Part shown: one piece after another, positions 19,506 to 29,229 of the stretch
Position numbering within the stretch: the first letter of the stretch is position 1
How the letters are laid out: the number at the start of each line of letters is the position of its first letter
Source: Halovibrio salipaludis
GTDB lineage: Bacteria > Pseudomonadota > Gammaproteobacteria > Pseudomonadales > Oleiphilaceae
DNA length: 64,000 nucleotides
NCBI RefSeq assembly: GCF_002286965.1
Contig: NZ_NSKD01000008.1
Span: forward strand, 62,001 to 126,000
Direction: 5' to 3'
Made by a program: the position numbers and the translations under genes
The notes under the pieces: model-generated
What the model saw: only the letters and a program-made list of their open reading frames with translations
What the model was told of the DNA's origin: nothing
The model's database searches: none

Positions 19506-21023
19506 TCAATCGCGCCTGATGCTGAACCCGCTCAGAAGCTGATCCATTTCCGTGGCCACGGCGCGCAGCTCGGCCGCGGATTCGCGGGTCTGCCCCGATT
19601 TCTCCGCCACGGTCCGGTTCTCATCCGCCGCGGACTGGACACTGCCACTGATCTCATCCGCAGCGGAGGACTGCTGTTCCGCGGCAGCAGCAATCTGCTG
19701 GCTCAGGCCACTGAGGTCGTTCACCAGCGTCTCCAGTTCCTGGGCGCCCTCACTGACCCGCTCCATCTGCTGCAGCGCCTCGCCCGAACGGGTGGTTCCC
19801 ATGTCGATCGCCGCCAGCGCCTGCTCACTGCCCTCGTTGAGCTGGGCCACAATGGATTGCACCTGCTGCGTGAAAGACTGGGTACGCTGGGACAGGCTGC
19901 GCACCTCATCGGCCACCACCGCGAACCCCCGCCCGTGCTCACCGGCGCGGGCGGCCTCGATGGCCGCATTCAGAGCCAGCAGGTTGGTCTGGTCGGAGAT
20001 CTCATTGATCGCACTCACGGCCCCATGGATTTCCGCCACCTGATCGCTCAGCCGGCGGATCACACTGCTCGCCTGCTCCATGGCCTCGTTACTGGCCCGG
20101 GTCACCTGGTGGGCCTGATCGGCATCCTGGCGGCTGGCACCCACACGGGCCGCTGCACGGGTGGCCGCCTCGGATCCCTGGGCCGCATTGTCCGCGACGC
20201 CCCTGACCGAGGAGCTCATCTGCTCCATGGCCGATGCCGCCTGGGTGGTCTGGCCCTGAAGGTTATCCGCCGCCGCAAGGGTACCCTGGCTGAGCTCATC
20301 CACGTTGCCGGAAACGGACTGGAGCCTCCGGGAGAGCCCGGTAGCGTCGCGGACCAGCCCTTCAAACTGCTCCATCAACCGGTCAAAGGCCGTGGCACTG
20401 GCATCCTGCCCGCCAGCATCCAGGCGAACACCCAGATCCCCATCCCCGGCAACGCGTTCCACCAGTTCACGCATACGGTGGGTTCGCTCTTTCTCCGCGC
20501 CGAGAAGCCGCGCCAGGAACACGAGCACGGAAGCCTCAAACACCACGAAGGCCGCGTGCAGGAAAGCCACCCCCCAGCTGCAGTCATGGCTGAAAATCAT
20601 CAGTGGCATACCACCGACGGACACGCCCTCCAGCTGCAGTGCCGTCATCACCAGGTGATGGACAGCAATCACGAGGGCACCAGCGACCACCGGCAGCCAG
20701 TCCCGGTAGAGAATCACAAAGGCGAGGGCACCAAAGATGTGGAAGTGCATCTCAATGCGCCCCATCTGGGCCTGGATCATGATCGCCGAAAACGCCATGA
20801 ACGCCGCGGCCACAACGATGGAGAACCCTCGCTGCCCCTTCAGAACGGCGTAGGCGAGGGCCACGAGCAACCCCAGGACCACGGAAGCCGTCAGCGCAAA
20901 CGCCGTGGTTTCATACCCCCAGGGAATGATCAGCCCTACCACGGGCACATGGGCCAGAAGCAGGCCAAGCATCAGTCTGTCATTGGGCAGGCGTTCATGC
21001 GCCTGCTGGTTCAGGGTCGTCAT
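19506..21023 (-). CDS. Methyl-accepting chemotaxis protein with multi-helix membrane sensor
   Basis: A 505-residue chemoreceptor. Residues 15-195 form about six helices with almost no periplasmic domain. One segment is His-rich ([19 protein letters not shown] followed by IAVHHLVM). A linker leads to the cytoplasmic coiled coil, with the conserved tip [20 protein letters not shown] near residue 350. There is no C-terminal pentapeptide tether. It would signal to CheA/CheW at the membrane. The intramembrane histidines hint at metal, haem or redox sensing, which is inference. The 207 bp upstream hold no promoter I can identify with confidence. Confidence 0.88.
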   Translation of the reverse strand: MTTLNQQAHERLPNDRLMLGLLLAHVPVVGLIIPWGYETTAFALTASVVLGLLVALAYAVLKGQRGFSIVVAAAFMAFSAIMIQAQMGRIEMHFHIFGALAFVILYRDWLPVVAGALVIAVHHLVMTALQLEGVSVGGMPLMIFSHDCSWGVAFLHAAFVVFEASVLVFLARLLGAEKERTHRMRELVERVAGDGDLGVRLDAGGQDASATAFDRLMEQFEGLVRDATGLSRRLQSVSGNVDELSQGTLAAADNLQGQTTQAASAMEQMSSSVRGVADNAAQGSEAATRAAARVGASRQDADQAHQVTRASNEAMEQASSVIRRLSDQVAEIHGAVSAINEISDQTNLLALNAAIEAARAGEHGRGFAVVADEVRSLSQRTQSFTQQVQSIVAQLNEGSEQALAAIDMGTTRSGEALQQMERVSEGAQELETLVNDLSGLSQQIAAAAEQQSSAADEISGSVQSAADENRTVAEKSGQTRESAAELRAVATEMDQLLSGFSIRRD

Positions 21024-21230
21024 GGGTTACTACTCCCGGAGCCGGTTGTCCTGCCGTCAAGGAAAGCAGATCCAGCAGGATCCGGTCCAAACACAGGGCG
21101 AAAGAGGCGTCATGGCTGCCCCGAAGGAAAAGCACTTCAGCAGGGGTCAGCTTCTGATAGGGCCATTTGGATATGGAGTACGCACAGGCTTGCGGGAAGG
21201 ATCAGCCATTAGACGCTGGACGACCCGGGT

Positions 21231-22526
21231 TCATCGCACCCAGTCCGCCAGCGTCCGCGTAAGCCGGGCATCCGCAAGCTCTTCCATCTGCGGCGCATCC
21301 ACAGCCGGCAGACGCGCGAGCAACCCGTCCTCATCCGCCCGGGCGGCGCTGAGGATGTCCACCAGGCAGATCCGGTCCAGGGACCGGGCAGGGATCAGCT
21401 CCTCACCATCATCCCCGCCGGGATGGAGGATGCCGGCACGGATCAGCTTGTCGCTCACACGCTGGGTGATGTCCCCGGGAATGCCGAAATCCAGCGCCAG
21501 CAGCTCCTGGCGGGGTGGCTTGTCGCCCTGGTCAAAGGCTTTCGCCACGCGCTCCATCAGCGCCAGCGCCAGGCGCTCCTCCACCTGCGGTGACGAGCGC
21601 ACTTCGCGCCGCGATGAGATGGCCTGCTCGTGCTGGTGGTAGTAGCTGATGCTGGCGCCGGAGAGCAGGATGATCCAGTTGATGTAGAGCCAGATCAGCA
21701 GGAGGATGCCGATGGCAAAGCTGGAGTAGATCGCCTCGTAGCGGCTGGCATTCACCGCAAAGGAGGCGAAGGCGAGACTCGCAGCCTGCCAGGCCACACC
21801 CGCGACAAGCCCGCCCACGAAGGCACTCTGGAAGCGGACCCGGGTATTCGGCACAAAGGCATAGACAAAGGTGAACGCGATCACCGTGATCAGGAAGGGG
21901 GTGGAGCGGCTGACCACGGCGATAAGGGTGCCAAAGGGCTCGATGGCGCTGAGCTGCTGGACGATGTCGGAGCCGAAGACCGTGGCTGAAAGACCAATGC
22001 CGGCCACCATCAGGAGCGGGCCGATGGTGATGACGCTCAGATAGTTGGAGAATCGCTGCCCGAGTGAGCGGCCCATGGGGGCGCGCCATACCATGTTGAA
22101 GGAACGCTCGATCTTCTGAACCAGAGCGATCACGGTGTAGACCAGCAGAAGCAGACCCACCGACCCGAGCACACCGACCTTGATATTGTCCACGAAGGTG
22201 ATGACCTGCTCGGCAATCTCGGTCCCCTGCCGCCCCAGGGGTTCGAAGAACTGGTACAGCACTGGCGTGAGCTGGTTGTGCACGCCCATGGCCTTGAGCA
22301 CGGAAAAGCTCAGGGCCAGCAGCGGCACCATTGAGAGGAGTGTGGTGTAGACCAGGCTCATGGCGTGGAGGTTGAGCTGGCCGGCCATCAGGTCCCGGAC
22401 CACGGCATAGCCCACACGCAGCTGGCGGCGGATGAAGGCCACGGAGCGGGGGTGCTCGGCGTCCGGCTTTTCCAGCAGCCAGTGTTCCCATTCCTGGAGG
22501 CGTGCGGTCAGTTGCTCGGGTATCAC
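21231..22526 (-). CDS. yihY: YihY/BrkB family membrane protein
   Basis: A 431-residue protein of the YihY (formerly RNase BN/BrkB) family. About six helices span residues 35-300, with landmarks AMSLVYTTLLSMVPLLALSF, SFNMVWRAPMGRSLGQRFSNYL and LIWLYINWIILLSGASISYY. A C-terminal winged-helix-like cytoplasmic extension of some 130 residues follows. The family has no settled role and is not RNase BN. It lies 13 bp downstream of yjbQ on the same strand, so the two are probably co-transcribed. Confidence 0.85.
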   Translation of the reverse strand: MIPEQLTARLQEWEHWLLEKPDAEHPRSVAFIRRQLRVGYAVVRDLMAGQLNLHAMSLVYTTLLSMVPLLALSFSVLKAMGVHNQLTPVLYQFFEPLGRQGTEIAEQVITFVDNIKVGVLGSVGLLLLVYTVIALVQKIERSFNMVWRAPMGRSLGQRFSNYLSVITIGPLLMVAGIGLSATVFGSDIVQQLSAIEPFGTLIAVVSRSTPFLITVIAFTFVYAFVPNTRVRFQSAFVGGLVAGVAWQAASLAFASFAVNASRYEAIYSSFAIGILLLIWLYINWIILLSGASISYYHQHEQAISSRREVRSSPQVEERLALALMERVAKAFDQGDKPPRQELLALDFGIPGDITQRVSDKLIRAGILHPGGDDGEELIPARSLDRICLVDILSAARADEDGLLARLPAVDAPQMEELADARLTRTLADWVR

Positions 22527-22539
22527 GTGCTGCTCCCGT

Positions 22540-22959
22540 TCATTCGCCGTTGATGGTGGCCACGACCCTGCGGGCGCCGCCGTTATTGCGGTGTTCGCCC
22601 AGATAGATGCCCTGCCAGGTGCCCAGAAGCAGCCGGCCCTGCCCGATTGGCAGGCTGAGGGATTCGCCCAGCATCACGGACCGGATATGGGCGGGCATGT
22701 CGTCGGGGCCTTCCATTGTGTGTTCGTAGTATGGCGCATTTTCGGGCACGGCGTGCTGGAAGTGGCGTTCCATGTCGCCGCGTACGCTGGGGTCGGCGTT
22801 TTCGTTCAGACTCAGGGAGGCGGAGGTGTGCTGGATGAACAGGTGCAGCAGGCCGGTCTGGATGTCGGCGATCTCGGGGACCTGGTCGAGGACTTCACGG
22901 GTGATGAGGTGGAAGCCCTTGGATTTCGGGGATAATTGGAGAATGCGTTGCTGCCACAT
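22540..22959 (-). CDS. yjbQ: YjbQ family protein (UPF0047)
   Basis: A 139-residue YjbQ family protein, annotated in many genomes as secondary thiamine-phosphate synthase. The family motif [28 protein letters not shown] includes the conserved His and Asn-Asp cluster; a C-terminal [21 protein letters not shown] closes the barrel. The cellular role remains uncertain. It is divergent from ilvD, with a large palindromic repeat in the 259-bp gap. Confidence 0.88.
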   Translation of the reverse strand: MWQQRILQLSPKSKGFHLITREVLDQVPEIADIQTGLLHLFIQHTSASLSLNENADPSVRGDMERHFQHAVPENAPYYEHTMEGPDDMPAHIRSVMLGESLSLPIGQGRLLLGTWQGIYLGEHRNNGGARRVVATINGE

Positions 22960-23043
22960 TGATGGATTCCCTTACCCTGAGTTCTCAGTCGCGGTACTAT
23001 TACGCCTTTAAGCTTTACCATACCAGCGTTCCGGTTTGTTGCG

Positions 23044-23155
23044 GTAAGGGAGCGGGGAGTCCTGCTCGGGAAACGCTGTAAATACATCCCTGTACGCTGC
23101 TCTTCCGCCATCCATGGCTCCAGAGCTTCCCGATCAGGACTCCCCGCTCCCTTAC
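23044..23155 (-). repeat. Large palindromic repeat, copy A4 (upstream of ilvD)
   Basis: Arms of 28 bases at 23044-23071 and 23128-23155 pair with a single mismatch. Read on the minus strand, the inside gives AGCTC, an inner GCCAT/ATGGC stem, then AGCGTACAGGGATGTATTTA and CAGCG, matching the core of the other three copies. Its orientation is opposite to theirs. The arm sequence is unrelated to the other arms except for the inner TCCCG/CGGGA end. Confidence 0.85.
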
Positions 23156-23218
23156 TTCAAACGCCCCGGTTAACGCCAAAGCCTGAAAACAATCAGCAGG
23201 ATAAAAGAGAGTCACGCC

Positions 23219-24898
23219 ATGGCCGAAGATAATAACCGCCGCTATTCCAGCAACGTCGTCGACGGAGTCGGCAAATCCGCCAGCCGGGCGATGCTCCGGG
23301 CGGTGGGGTTCCAGGATGAGGATTTCCAGAAGAACCAAATCGGGATCGCGTCCACCTGGAGCATGGTCACGCCCTGCAACATGCACATCAACAAGCTGGC
23401 GGAGCACGCCGGCGCCGGGGCGGATGAGGCCGGTGGCAAGAGTGTGATTTTCAACACCATCACGATCTCGGACGGCATCGCCAACGGCACCGAGGGAATG
23501 AAGTATTCGCTGGTGTCGCGCGAGATCATCGCGGATTCGGTGGAGGCGGTGACCGGCTGTGAGGGCTTTGATGGGCTGGTGACGCTCGGCGGTTGCGACA
23601 AGAACATGCCGGGGCTGGTCATGGGTATGGCACGGCTGGACCGGCCTTCGGTGTTTGTGTACGGCGGTACCATCCAGCCGGGCGATAACCATACGGACCT
23701 GGTCTCGGTGTTCGAGGCTGTCGGGGCCTACACCAAGGGCGACAAGTCGCTGATCGACGTGAAGCAGATCGAGGAGACGGCGATTCCCGGGCCGGGTTCC
23801 TGTGGTGGTATGTACACGGCGAACACCATGGCCTCAGCAATCGAGGCGCTGGGGCTGAGCCTGCCGGACAGTTCCGCGCAGAACGCGGTGTCGAAGACCA
23901 AGGAAGAGGACTGCCGGGCGGCGGGCGCGGCGGTGCTGGACCTGATCGCGAAGGACATCAAGCCCTCGGACATCATGACCCGCGAGGCGTTCGAGAACGC
24001 CATCACCGTAGTTATTGCCCTGGGCGGCTCCACCAACGCGGTGCTGCACCTGCTGGCCATGGCCAACACCATTGGCGTGGAGCTGTCGCTGGATGACTTC
24101 ACCGAGATCGGTAAGCGCGTTCCGGTACTGGCGGACCTGCGTCCAAGCGGGCAGTACATGATGTCCGAGCTGGTGGCGATCGGCGGCATCCAGCCGCTGA
24201 TGAAGATGCTGCTGGACCGGGGCCTGCTGCACGGCAACTGCCTCACCGTCACCGGCAGGACCCTCGCGCAGAACCTGGAAGGCGTTGAGCCCTACCCGGA
24301 AAGCCAGGACATCATCCACAGCTTCGACAACCCCATCAAACCGGACAGCCACCTGCGCATCCTCTACGGCAACCTCTCCCCCACCGGCGCCGTGGCCAAG
24401 ATCACCGGCAAGGAAGGCACCCACTTCACCGGGACCGCACGCTGTTACCAGTCGGAGGAGGAAGCGCAGGCGCGGATCAATGACGGCACCGTGCAGGCCG
24501 GCGACGTAGTCGTCATCCGCTACGAAGGGCCCAAGGGCGGCCCCGGCATGCGCGAGATGCTCACGCCAACCTCCGCCATCATGGGCCGCGGCCTGGGCAG
24601 TGAGGTCGCGCTGATCACCGACGGCCGCTTCTCCGGCGGCAGCCACGGCTTCGTAGTCGGCCACGTCACCCCGGAAGCCGTTGATGGTGGCCCCATCGCC
24701 CTGCTCCAGGACGGCGATACCATCACGATCGACGCCGAAACCAACCGGATCGACGTTGATATCAGCGAATCCGAACTGGAGCAACGCCGCGCCCAGTGGC
24801 AGAAACCAGCCCCCAAATACCGCCGCGGCGCCCTGGCCAAGTACGCCAAGACCGTCAACTCCGCTTCCGAAGGAGCGGTAACGGATATGCCGGACTAA
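23219..24898 (+). CDS. ilvD: Dihydroxy-acid dehydratase
   Basis: A 559-residue Fe-S dehydratase of branched-chain amino acid synthesis (valine, isoleucine and, indirectly, leucine and CoA). Cluster and active-site motifs: [36 protein letters not shown], and [21 protein letters not shown] near the C-terminus. The length matches the shorter IlvD group rather than the roughly 615-residue E. coli type. No leader peptide rich in Ile, Leu or Val is visible. Repeat A4 lies upstream and repeat A2 downstream, so the gene is bracketed by two such hairpins. Confidence 0.96.
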   Translation: MAEDNNRRYSSNVVDGVGKSASRAMLRAVGFQDEDFQKNQIGIASTWSMVTPCNMHINKLAEHAGAGADEAGGKSVIFNTITISDGIANGTEGMKYSLVSREIIADSVEAVTGCEGFDGLVTLGGCDKNMPGLVMGMARLDRPSVFVYGGTIQPGDNHTDLVSVFEAVGAYTKGDKSLIDVKQIEETAIPGPGSCGGMYTANTMASAIEALGLSLPDSSAQNAVSKTKEEDCRAAGAAVLDLIAKDIKPSDIMTREAFENAITVVIALGGSTNAVLHLLAMANTIGVELSLDDFTEIGKRVPVLADLRPSGQYMMSELVAIGGIQPLMKMLLDRGLLHGNCLTVTGRTLAQNLEGVEPYPESQDIIHSFDNPIKPDSHLRILYGNLSPTGAVAKITGKEGTHFTGTARCYQSEEEAQARINDGTVQAGDVVVIRYEGPKGGPGMREMLTPTSAIMGRGLGSEVALITDGRFSGGSHGFVVGHVTPEAVDGGPIALLQDGDTITIDAETNRIDVDISESELEQRRAQWQKPAPKYRRGALAKYAKTVNSASEGAVTDMPD

Positions 24899-24960
24899 CT
24901 GCCACGGCGTTGCCGCAGAAACATCGCGCGGATCGCCTACACAAATACCAGAATCGCCGG

Positions 24961-25050
24961 AGTGGGGTACGCCTTTCCGGGAGGCTCGATGACAGGGATG
25001 CCAGCGTCCAGGGATGGATTCATAGCGGTCCCGGAAAGGCGTACCCCACT
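24961..25050 (+). repeat. Large palindromic repeat, copy A2 (after ilvD, next to the IS607 element)
   Basis: Perfect 22-bp arms at 24961-24982 and 25029-25050, extended by a further CGCCG/CGGCG after a short mismatch. The core AGCGTCCAGGGATGGATTCA is at 25003-25022. Relative to copy A1, the arm differs at several positions on both sides, so base pairing is kept by paired changes. It begins 62 bp after ilvD and could act as its 3' hairpin. Confidence 0.85.
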
Positions 25051-25206
25051 TCGGCGCACCCATAGTTCAGAAGCCAGCAATACCACCGCGGACCACCAGC
25101 CTCGCCCCCGAAAAGACCAAACCTTAATCCACACCACCGTTCTGAAAGACCTATCCAAACCTGATCACCAGGCCCAGTGCTTACTTCTGCATTCATCGAT
25201 ACTGGT

Positions 25207-25234
25207 TGCCCGGGTGGCTTACGCCGCCCGGGCA
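25207..25234 (-). ncRNA. Hairpin over the tnpB stop codon, probable part of the omega RNA (reRNA)
   Basis: On the minus strand TGCCCGGGCGGC, GTAA, GCCACCCGGGCA fold into a stem with one C/A mismatch and a GTAA loop. GTAA is a GNRA tetraloop and contains the TAA stop codon of tnpB. TnpB guide RNAs overlap the tnpB 3' end and run to the element's right end, so this hairpin is a good candidate for a scaffold stem. The full extent of the RNA is not determined. Confidence 0.55.
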
Positions 25235-26391
25235 GAGCCGTTATCTCCAGCAGCGTGTATTCCGGCTGAACGAGCCGTATAGTGCTCCAGATTGATGCTG
25301 GCGTTGGCATCACGGCACTGGCAGTGGCCGCATTCGCCGCAGTGATAAACCCGATCCGCCAGCGTCAGATCACTTTTGTGGGCGCCGCAATGTGAGCAGA
25401 GCTTACTCGACGGATACCACCGATTAGCCACCGTCAGCACGCCACCACGCCAGTCCATCTTGTAGGTCATCTGGCGACGGAACTCGAACGCGCCGACATC
25501 AGCGATATGGCGGGCGAGACGCCCATTGGCCATCATGCCTTTGACATTGAGGTCCTCGATGACCACTTCGCTGAAGTGGGTGCTCAGATAGCTGGTCAAC
25601 TGGTGCAGCGTGTTGGCCCGGATATCGGCAATGCGCTTGTGCAGCCGCGCAATGCGCATCCTGAGCTTGCGGTAGCCGTTGCTGCCTTTGACCTTCTTCG
25701 CCAGCCGGCGCTGGTAACGCGCCAGTTTCCTGAGCGCGTTCTGAAGGGGTTTCGGCGACTCCCACTCGGTTACCGGGCCCCGGGAGATCGTGGCCAGGGT
25801 CTTGATGCCGAGATCCACACCGCAGCGTGCTTGGCTTTCGCTTGGCAGCGGGCAGAGATCGACATTGAGTGAGAACGCCACAAACCACTTATCCGCCTGG
25901 CGCGAGATGGTCATGCCGTTGATGTGGCCACCGTATTTCAGCGGCTCCGCCATGCGCACCCAACCCAGATTGGGAACCTTGAGCCAGTGACCGTCCACCT
26001 TGACCTGATCGCCGCCGACATAGAACGAGTCGGTGGCCTTGCCCTTTTTCTTGAACCGCGGCCGGCGCTTTTTCAGGTGCGCGGGCTTGGAGGATTTGAG
26101 GTCCTTCATCCAGTCGGAGAAGGCGCGCTGCAGGGCGATGAACGGTTGCTGGGAGGCGTACTTGGTGACCTCGTAGACCCACGGGTAGTCGGTCTTTTTA
26201 AGAGCATTGAATTGACGCTTGAGCGCCATTCCCGATGGACGATCGCCTTGTCCATCCCTGAACAACTCATATTGGCGGTTCCACTCCGCCAGCCCCCAGT
26301 TCCAGCAGAACCGGGCGGTACCGCTGGCGCGGGCAAAGTAGGTTCTTTGCCGGTTGTTGGGGCGAAGCTGGGTCTTGAAGGCAATGTCCAT
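25219..26391 (-). CDS. tnpB: TnpB RNA-guided endonuclease of IS607-type element
   Basis: A 390-residue OrfB/TnpB protein, the ancestor type of Cas12. The N-terminal helix-turn-helix region starts MDIAFKTQLRPNNRQRTYF. RuvC parts are complete: Asp in GVDLGIKTLATI; Glu in VVIEDLNVKGMMAN; a zinc ribbon with CSHCG and CGECGHC; and the last Asp in CRDANASINL. It is therefore probably an active RNA-guided nuclease. ATG 26391 is preferred, since the in-frame codon at 26472 would add tnpA-overlapping sequence. The stop lies in a hairpin loop (25207-25234). Confidence 0.9.
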   Translation of the reverse strand: MDIAFKTQLRPNNRQRTYFARASGTARFCWNWGLAEWNRQYELFRDGQGDRPSGMALKRQFNALKKTDYPWVYEVTKYASQQPFIALQRAFSDWMKDLKSSKPAHLKKRRPRFKKKGKATDSFYVGGDQVKVDGHWLKVPNLGWVRMAEPLKYGGHINGMTISRQADKWFVAFSLNVDLCPLPSESQARCGVDLGIKTLATISRGPVTEWESPKPLQNALRKLARYQRRLAKKVKGSNGYRKLRMRIARLHKRIADIRANTLHQLTSYLSTHFSEVVIEDLNVKGMMANGRLARHIADVGAFEFRRQMTYKMDWRGGVLTVANRWYPSSKLCSHCGAHKSDLTLADRVYHCGECGHCQCRDANASINLEHYTARSAGIHAAGDNGSARAA

Positions 26392-26431
26392 ACCCAGAGC
26401 ATAACGCACAGAGCTGTATATGCAACCAGTA

Positions 26432-27015
26432 TCAGGCCGCCCGTTTTCGGTTGTTATGGGAACGTTTGCCATAAAGCCGCGCAGAGAACACGGTCATCAG
26501 CGTCAGCACATCCTGAGTCAGTTCCTGCTCGAAACTCACGTTCTGGTCATCATCCAGAATCACCACATCGGTCCCCGCCCAACGACAGATCTGGAAGATA
26601 AGTTCGTGCCCAAAGCGCACCAGCCGGTCTTTGTGCGTGAGGTACAGTGTTGATACTTCGTGATTCAAAATTGCCGTCAGCAGCCGCCGCAGTCCTGGCT
26701 TTTTACAGTTCAGCCCGGAGCCCAGGTCTTCAATGACACCATCACAGACACCGGCCAGCCGACTGGCTTGCGACACCCGATCCGACTTCTGGTCATGCGA
26801 TGAGCCCCGGGCACATAGCCGACACGCGAGCGTGACTCAACCAATCCCAGGACTTTGCGTACCTGATTGGGAGTGAATCGCCGATGACCGCCGGGCGTAC
26901 GGAACGCCTCCCGAATCCTCCCGTAACGACACCAGCGCCGGACAGTCACAACCGAGACGCCAACCGCTGAGGCAAACGCACCGATTGAAAGCGGGGAATG
27001 GCTGTGTCTGATCAT
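26432..27015 (-). pseudogene. tnpA: IS607-type serine recombinase tnpA, frameshifted at the catalytic motif
   Basis: The N-terminal frame starts at ATG 27015 (GGAGGG upstream) and encodes a MerR-like helix-turn-helix (LSIGAFASAVGVSVVTVRRW, then TPGGHRRFTPNQV). At about 26813 two extra bases shift the frame just after VGY. The next frame resumes ARGSSHDQKSDRV and runs to LTLMTVFSARLYGKRSHN. Joined, the product would be about 193 residues, the usual size. The expected catalytic YARVSS becomes split and altered, so the serine nucleophile cannot be read in frame. A sequencing error is the other explanation. Confidence 0.85.
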
Positions 27016-27025
27016 CGGGTTACCC

Positions 27026-27056
27026 TCCAAAAAATCAGGTTTAACCATTTTTTGGA
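27026..27056. promoter_or_regulatory. Inverted repeat upstream of tnpA
   Basis: TCCAAAAAAT and ATTTTTTGGA (10 bp each) flank GGTTTAACC, giving an outer 10-bp and an inner 4-bp stem with a 2-base bulge. It overlaps the ribosome site of tnpA. It could be a TnpA binding site, part of the left end, or a structure that hides the ribosome site. Confidence 0.5.
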
Positions 27057-27289
27057 CAACTAGCCAGAGCCCCTGTTCAACACCACCACCGTCTACTAAT
27101 CTCAGTAGAAAGCACCCCGGCCGCGAACGGGTCACAGAAACGTCAATCAGACTCGCAACCCGCGCTGGCTTACCCATAATTGAAGAAAGAATCCACCGGA
27201 ACAGAGGCATGATGAACTGACACCATCAGGGGCGAGTGCGGCCAGCGCAGGCACCCACCCCTTACCCAGGTCACAGCAAGGGGGCAAGC

Positions 27290-29212
27290 ATGAGCATACT
27301 GCAGCGCTATCAGGACCGTTACGAGGCAACCAAGGAAGAGGAAATGAGCCTCGAGGAATACCTCAGCATCTGCAAAGAGGATTCCTCCGCCTACGCCACC
27401 GCCGCCGAGCGCATGCTGCTCGCCATCGGCGAGCCGGAACTTGTCGATACCTCCCGCGACCCACGCCTCTCCCGGATCTTCCAGAACAAGGTCATCAAGC
27501 GCTACCCGGAATTCTCCGAGTTCTACGGCATGGAAGAAGCCGTGGAGAACATCGTCTCGTACTTCCGCCACGCCGCCCAGGGCCTGGAGGAGAAGAAGCA
27601 GATCCTGTACCTGCTCGGCCCTGTCGGCGGCGGCAAGTCCTCGCTGGCCGAGAAGCTCAAGCACCTGATGCAGAAGGTTCCCTTCTACGCGATCAAGGGC
27701 TCGCCCGTGAACGAATCCCCCCTCGGGCTGTTCGACCCGGAAGAGGACGGCCCCATCCTCGAGGAGGAGTACGGGATTCCCCAGCGCTACCTCAAGCCCA
27801 TCATGTCGCCCTGGGCGGTCAAGCGCCTGCACGAATACGGCGGCGACATCAGCCAGTTCCGGGTGGTCAAGAAATACCCCTCGATCCTGGACCAGGTGGC
27901 CGTGGCCAAGACCGAGCCCGGCGACGACAACAACCAGGACATCTCGGCACTGGTCGGCAAGGTCAACATCCGCATGCTGGAGGACTTCAGCCAGGACGAC
28001 CCGGACGCCTACAGCTTCAGCGGCGGCCTCAACCGCGCCAACCAGGGCATCATGGAATTCGTGGAGATGTTCAAGGCGCCCATCAAGGTGCTGCACCCGC
28101 TGCTGACCGCCACCCAGGAAGGCAACTACAACACCACCGAAGGCATGTCCTCGATCCCGTTCGACGGCATCATCCTCGCCCACTCCAACGAGTCCGAGTG
28201 GCAGACCTTCCGCAACAACAAGAACAACGAGGCCTTCCTCGACCGCGTTAACATCGTCAAGGTGCCCTACTGCCTGCGTGTGACCGAAGAACAGCAGATC
28301 TACGAGAAGCTGCTGCGTGAAAGCTCGCTGGCCGGTGCCCCGTGCGCGCCGGATACCCTGAGTATGCTGGCCCAGTTCACGGTTCTGTCACGGCTGGTGG
28401 AGCCGGAGAACTCCAGCATCTACTCCAAGATGAAGGTCTACGACGGCCAGAACATCAAGGACACCGACCCCAAGGCCAAGTCCATCCAGGAGTACCGCGA
28501 TGCAGCCGGGGTGAACGAGGGCATGGACGGACTCTCCACGCGCTTCGCGTTCAAGATCCTGTCCAAGGTGTTCAACTTCGACACCACCGAGGTGGCGGCC
28601 AACCCGGTGCACCTGCTCTACGTTCTGGAGAAGCAGATCGAGCAGGAGCAGTTCCCGCCGGAGACCCACGAACGCTACCTGCGCTTCATCAAGGAATTCC
28701 TGGCGCCGGAGTACGTGGAGTTCATCGGCAAGGAGATCCAGACCGCCTACCTCGAGTCCTACTCCGAGTACGGCCAGAACCTGTTCGACCGCTACGTGAC
28801 CTACGCCGACTTCTGGATCCAGGACCAGGACTACCGCGATCCGGAAACCGGTGAGATGTTCGATCGCGCGGCCATCAACGAGGAACTGGAGAAGATCGAG
28901 AAGCCAGCGGGCATCAGCAACCCCAAGGACTTCCGCAACGAGGTGGTCAACTTCGTGCTGCGGGCAAGGGCCAGCAACAACGGCCAGAACCCGTCCTGGC
29001 TCAGCTACGAGAAGCTGCGCAGCGTGATCGAACAGAAGATGTTCTCGAACACCGAGGAGCTGCTGCCGGTGATCTCGTTCAACCCCAAGGCCTCCGAGGA
29101 GGATCAGCGCAAGCACCAGCAGTTCGTGGACCGGATGATCGAGCGCGGCTACACCGAGAAGCAGGTCAAGCTGCTGGCGGAGTGGTATCTGCGCGTCCGG
29201 AAATCCCAGTAG
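27290..29212 (+). CDS. prkA: PrkA serine protein kinase
   Basis: A 640-residue PrkA/YeaG protein. The AAA domain is at about residues 75-360 with Walker A LLGPVGGGKSSLAEKL and GIILAHSNESEWQTF. The C-terminal PrkA kinase-like domain follows. Homologues autophosphorylate and act in stationary-phase, nitrogen-stress and starvation responses. ATG 27290 has AAGGGGG upstream and gives the conserved start MSILQRYQDRYEATKEEE. The frame continues upstream to 27236 without support. First gene of prkA-yeaH-spoVR, 275 bp after the IS607 tnpA start; the promoter must lie in or beside the insertion's flank. Confidence 0.95.
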   Translation: MSILQRYQDRYEATKEEEMSLEEYLSICKEDSSAYATAAERMLLAIGEPELVDTSRDPRLSRIFQNKVIKRYPEFSEFYGMEEAVENIVSYFRHAAQGLEEKKQILYLLGPVGGGKSSLAEKLKHLMQKVPFYAIKGSPVNESPLGLFDPEEDGPILEEEYGIPQRYLKPIMSPWAVKRLHEYGGDISQFRVVKKYPSILDQVAVAKTEPGDDNNQDISALVGKVNIRMLEDFSQDDPDAYSFSGGLNRANQGIMEFVEMFKAPIKVLHPLLTATQEGNYNTTEGMSSIPFDGIILAHSNESEWQTFRNNKNNEAFLDRVNIVKVPYCLRVTEEQQIYEKLLRESSLAGAPCAPDTLSMLAQFTVLSRLVEPENSSIYSKMKVYDGQNIKDTDPKAKSIQEYRDAAGVNEGMDGLSTRFAFKILSKVFNFDTTEVAANPVHLLYVLEKQIEQEQFPPETHERYLRFIKEFLAPEYVEFIGKEIQTAYLESYSEYGQNLFDRYVTYADFWIQDQDYRDPETGEMFDRAAINEELEKIEKPAGISNPKDFRNEVVNFVLRARASNNGQNPSWLSYEKLRSVIEQKMFSNTEELLPVISFNPKASEEDQRKHQQFVDRMIERGYTEKQVKLLAEWYLRVRKSQ

Positions 29213-29229
29213 GGTAAGCAGGTGTCTGC

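Larger units (their letters stand above)
25060..27060 (-). mobile_element. IS607-type element: intact tnpB, frameshifted tnpA
   Basis: The gene order (serine recombinase TnpA with an N-terminal MerR-like helix-turn-helix, then TnpB) defines the IS607 group, which transposes through a circular intermediate. The outer ends are approximate, since I cannot identify the short terminal sequences. The right end should lie between the tnpB stop (25219) and repeat A2 (25050); the left end should lie upstream of the palindrome at 27026-27056. It separates ilvD from prkA. With tnpA broken, the copy is probably immobile unless helped in trans. Confidence 0.8.

Noticed and set aside
21024-21230. Possible structured RNA or riboswitch in the 207-bp gap upstream of the chemoreceptor
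   Set aside because: Some CCAAA/TTTGG and CAGGGC pairing is possible, but no known riboswitch core or promoter can be recognised and no gene is suitably placed on the plus strand.
7104-25050. Large palindromes as Rho-independent terminators
   Set aside because: The stems are far longer than usual and are not followed by T tracts; two lie within operons.
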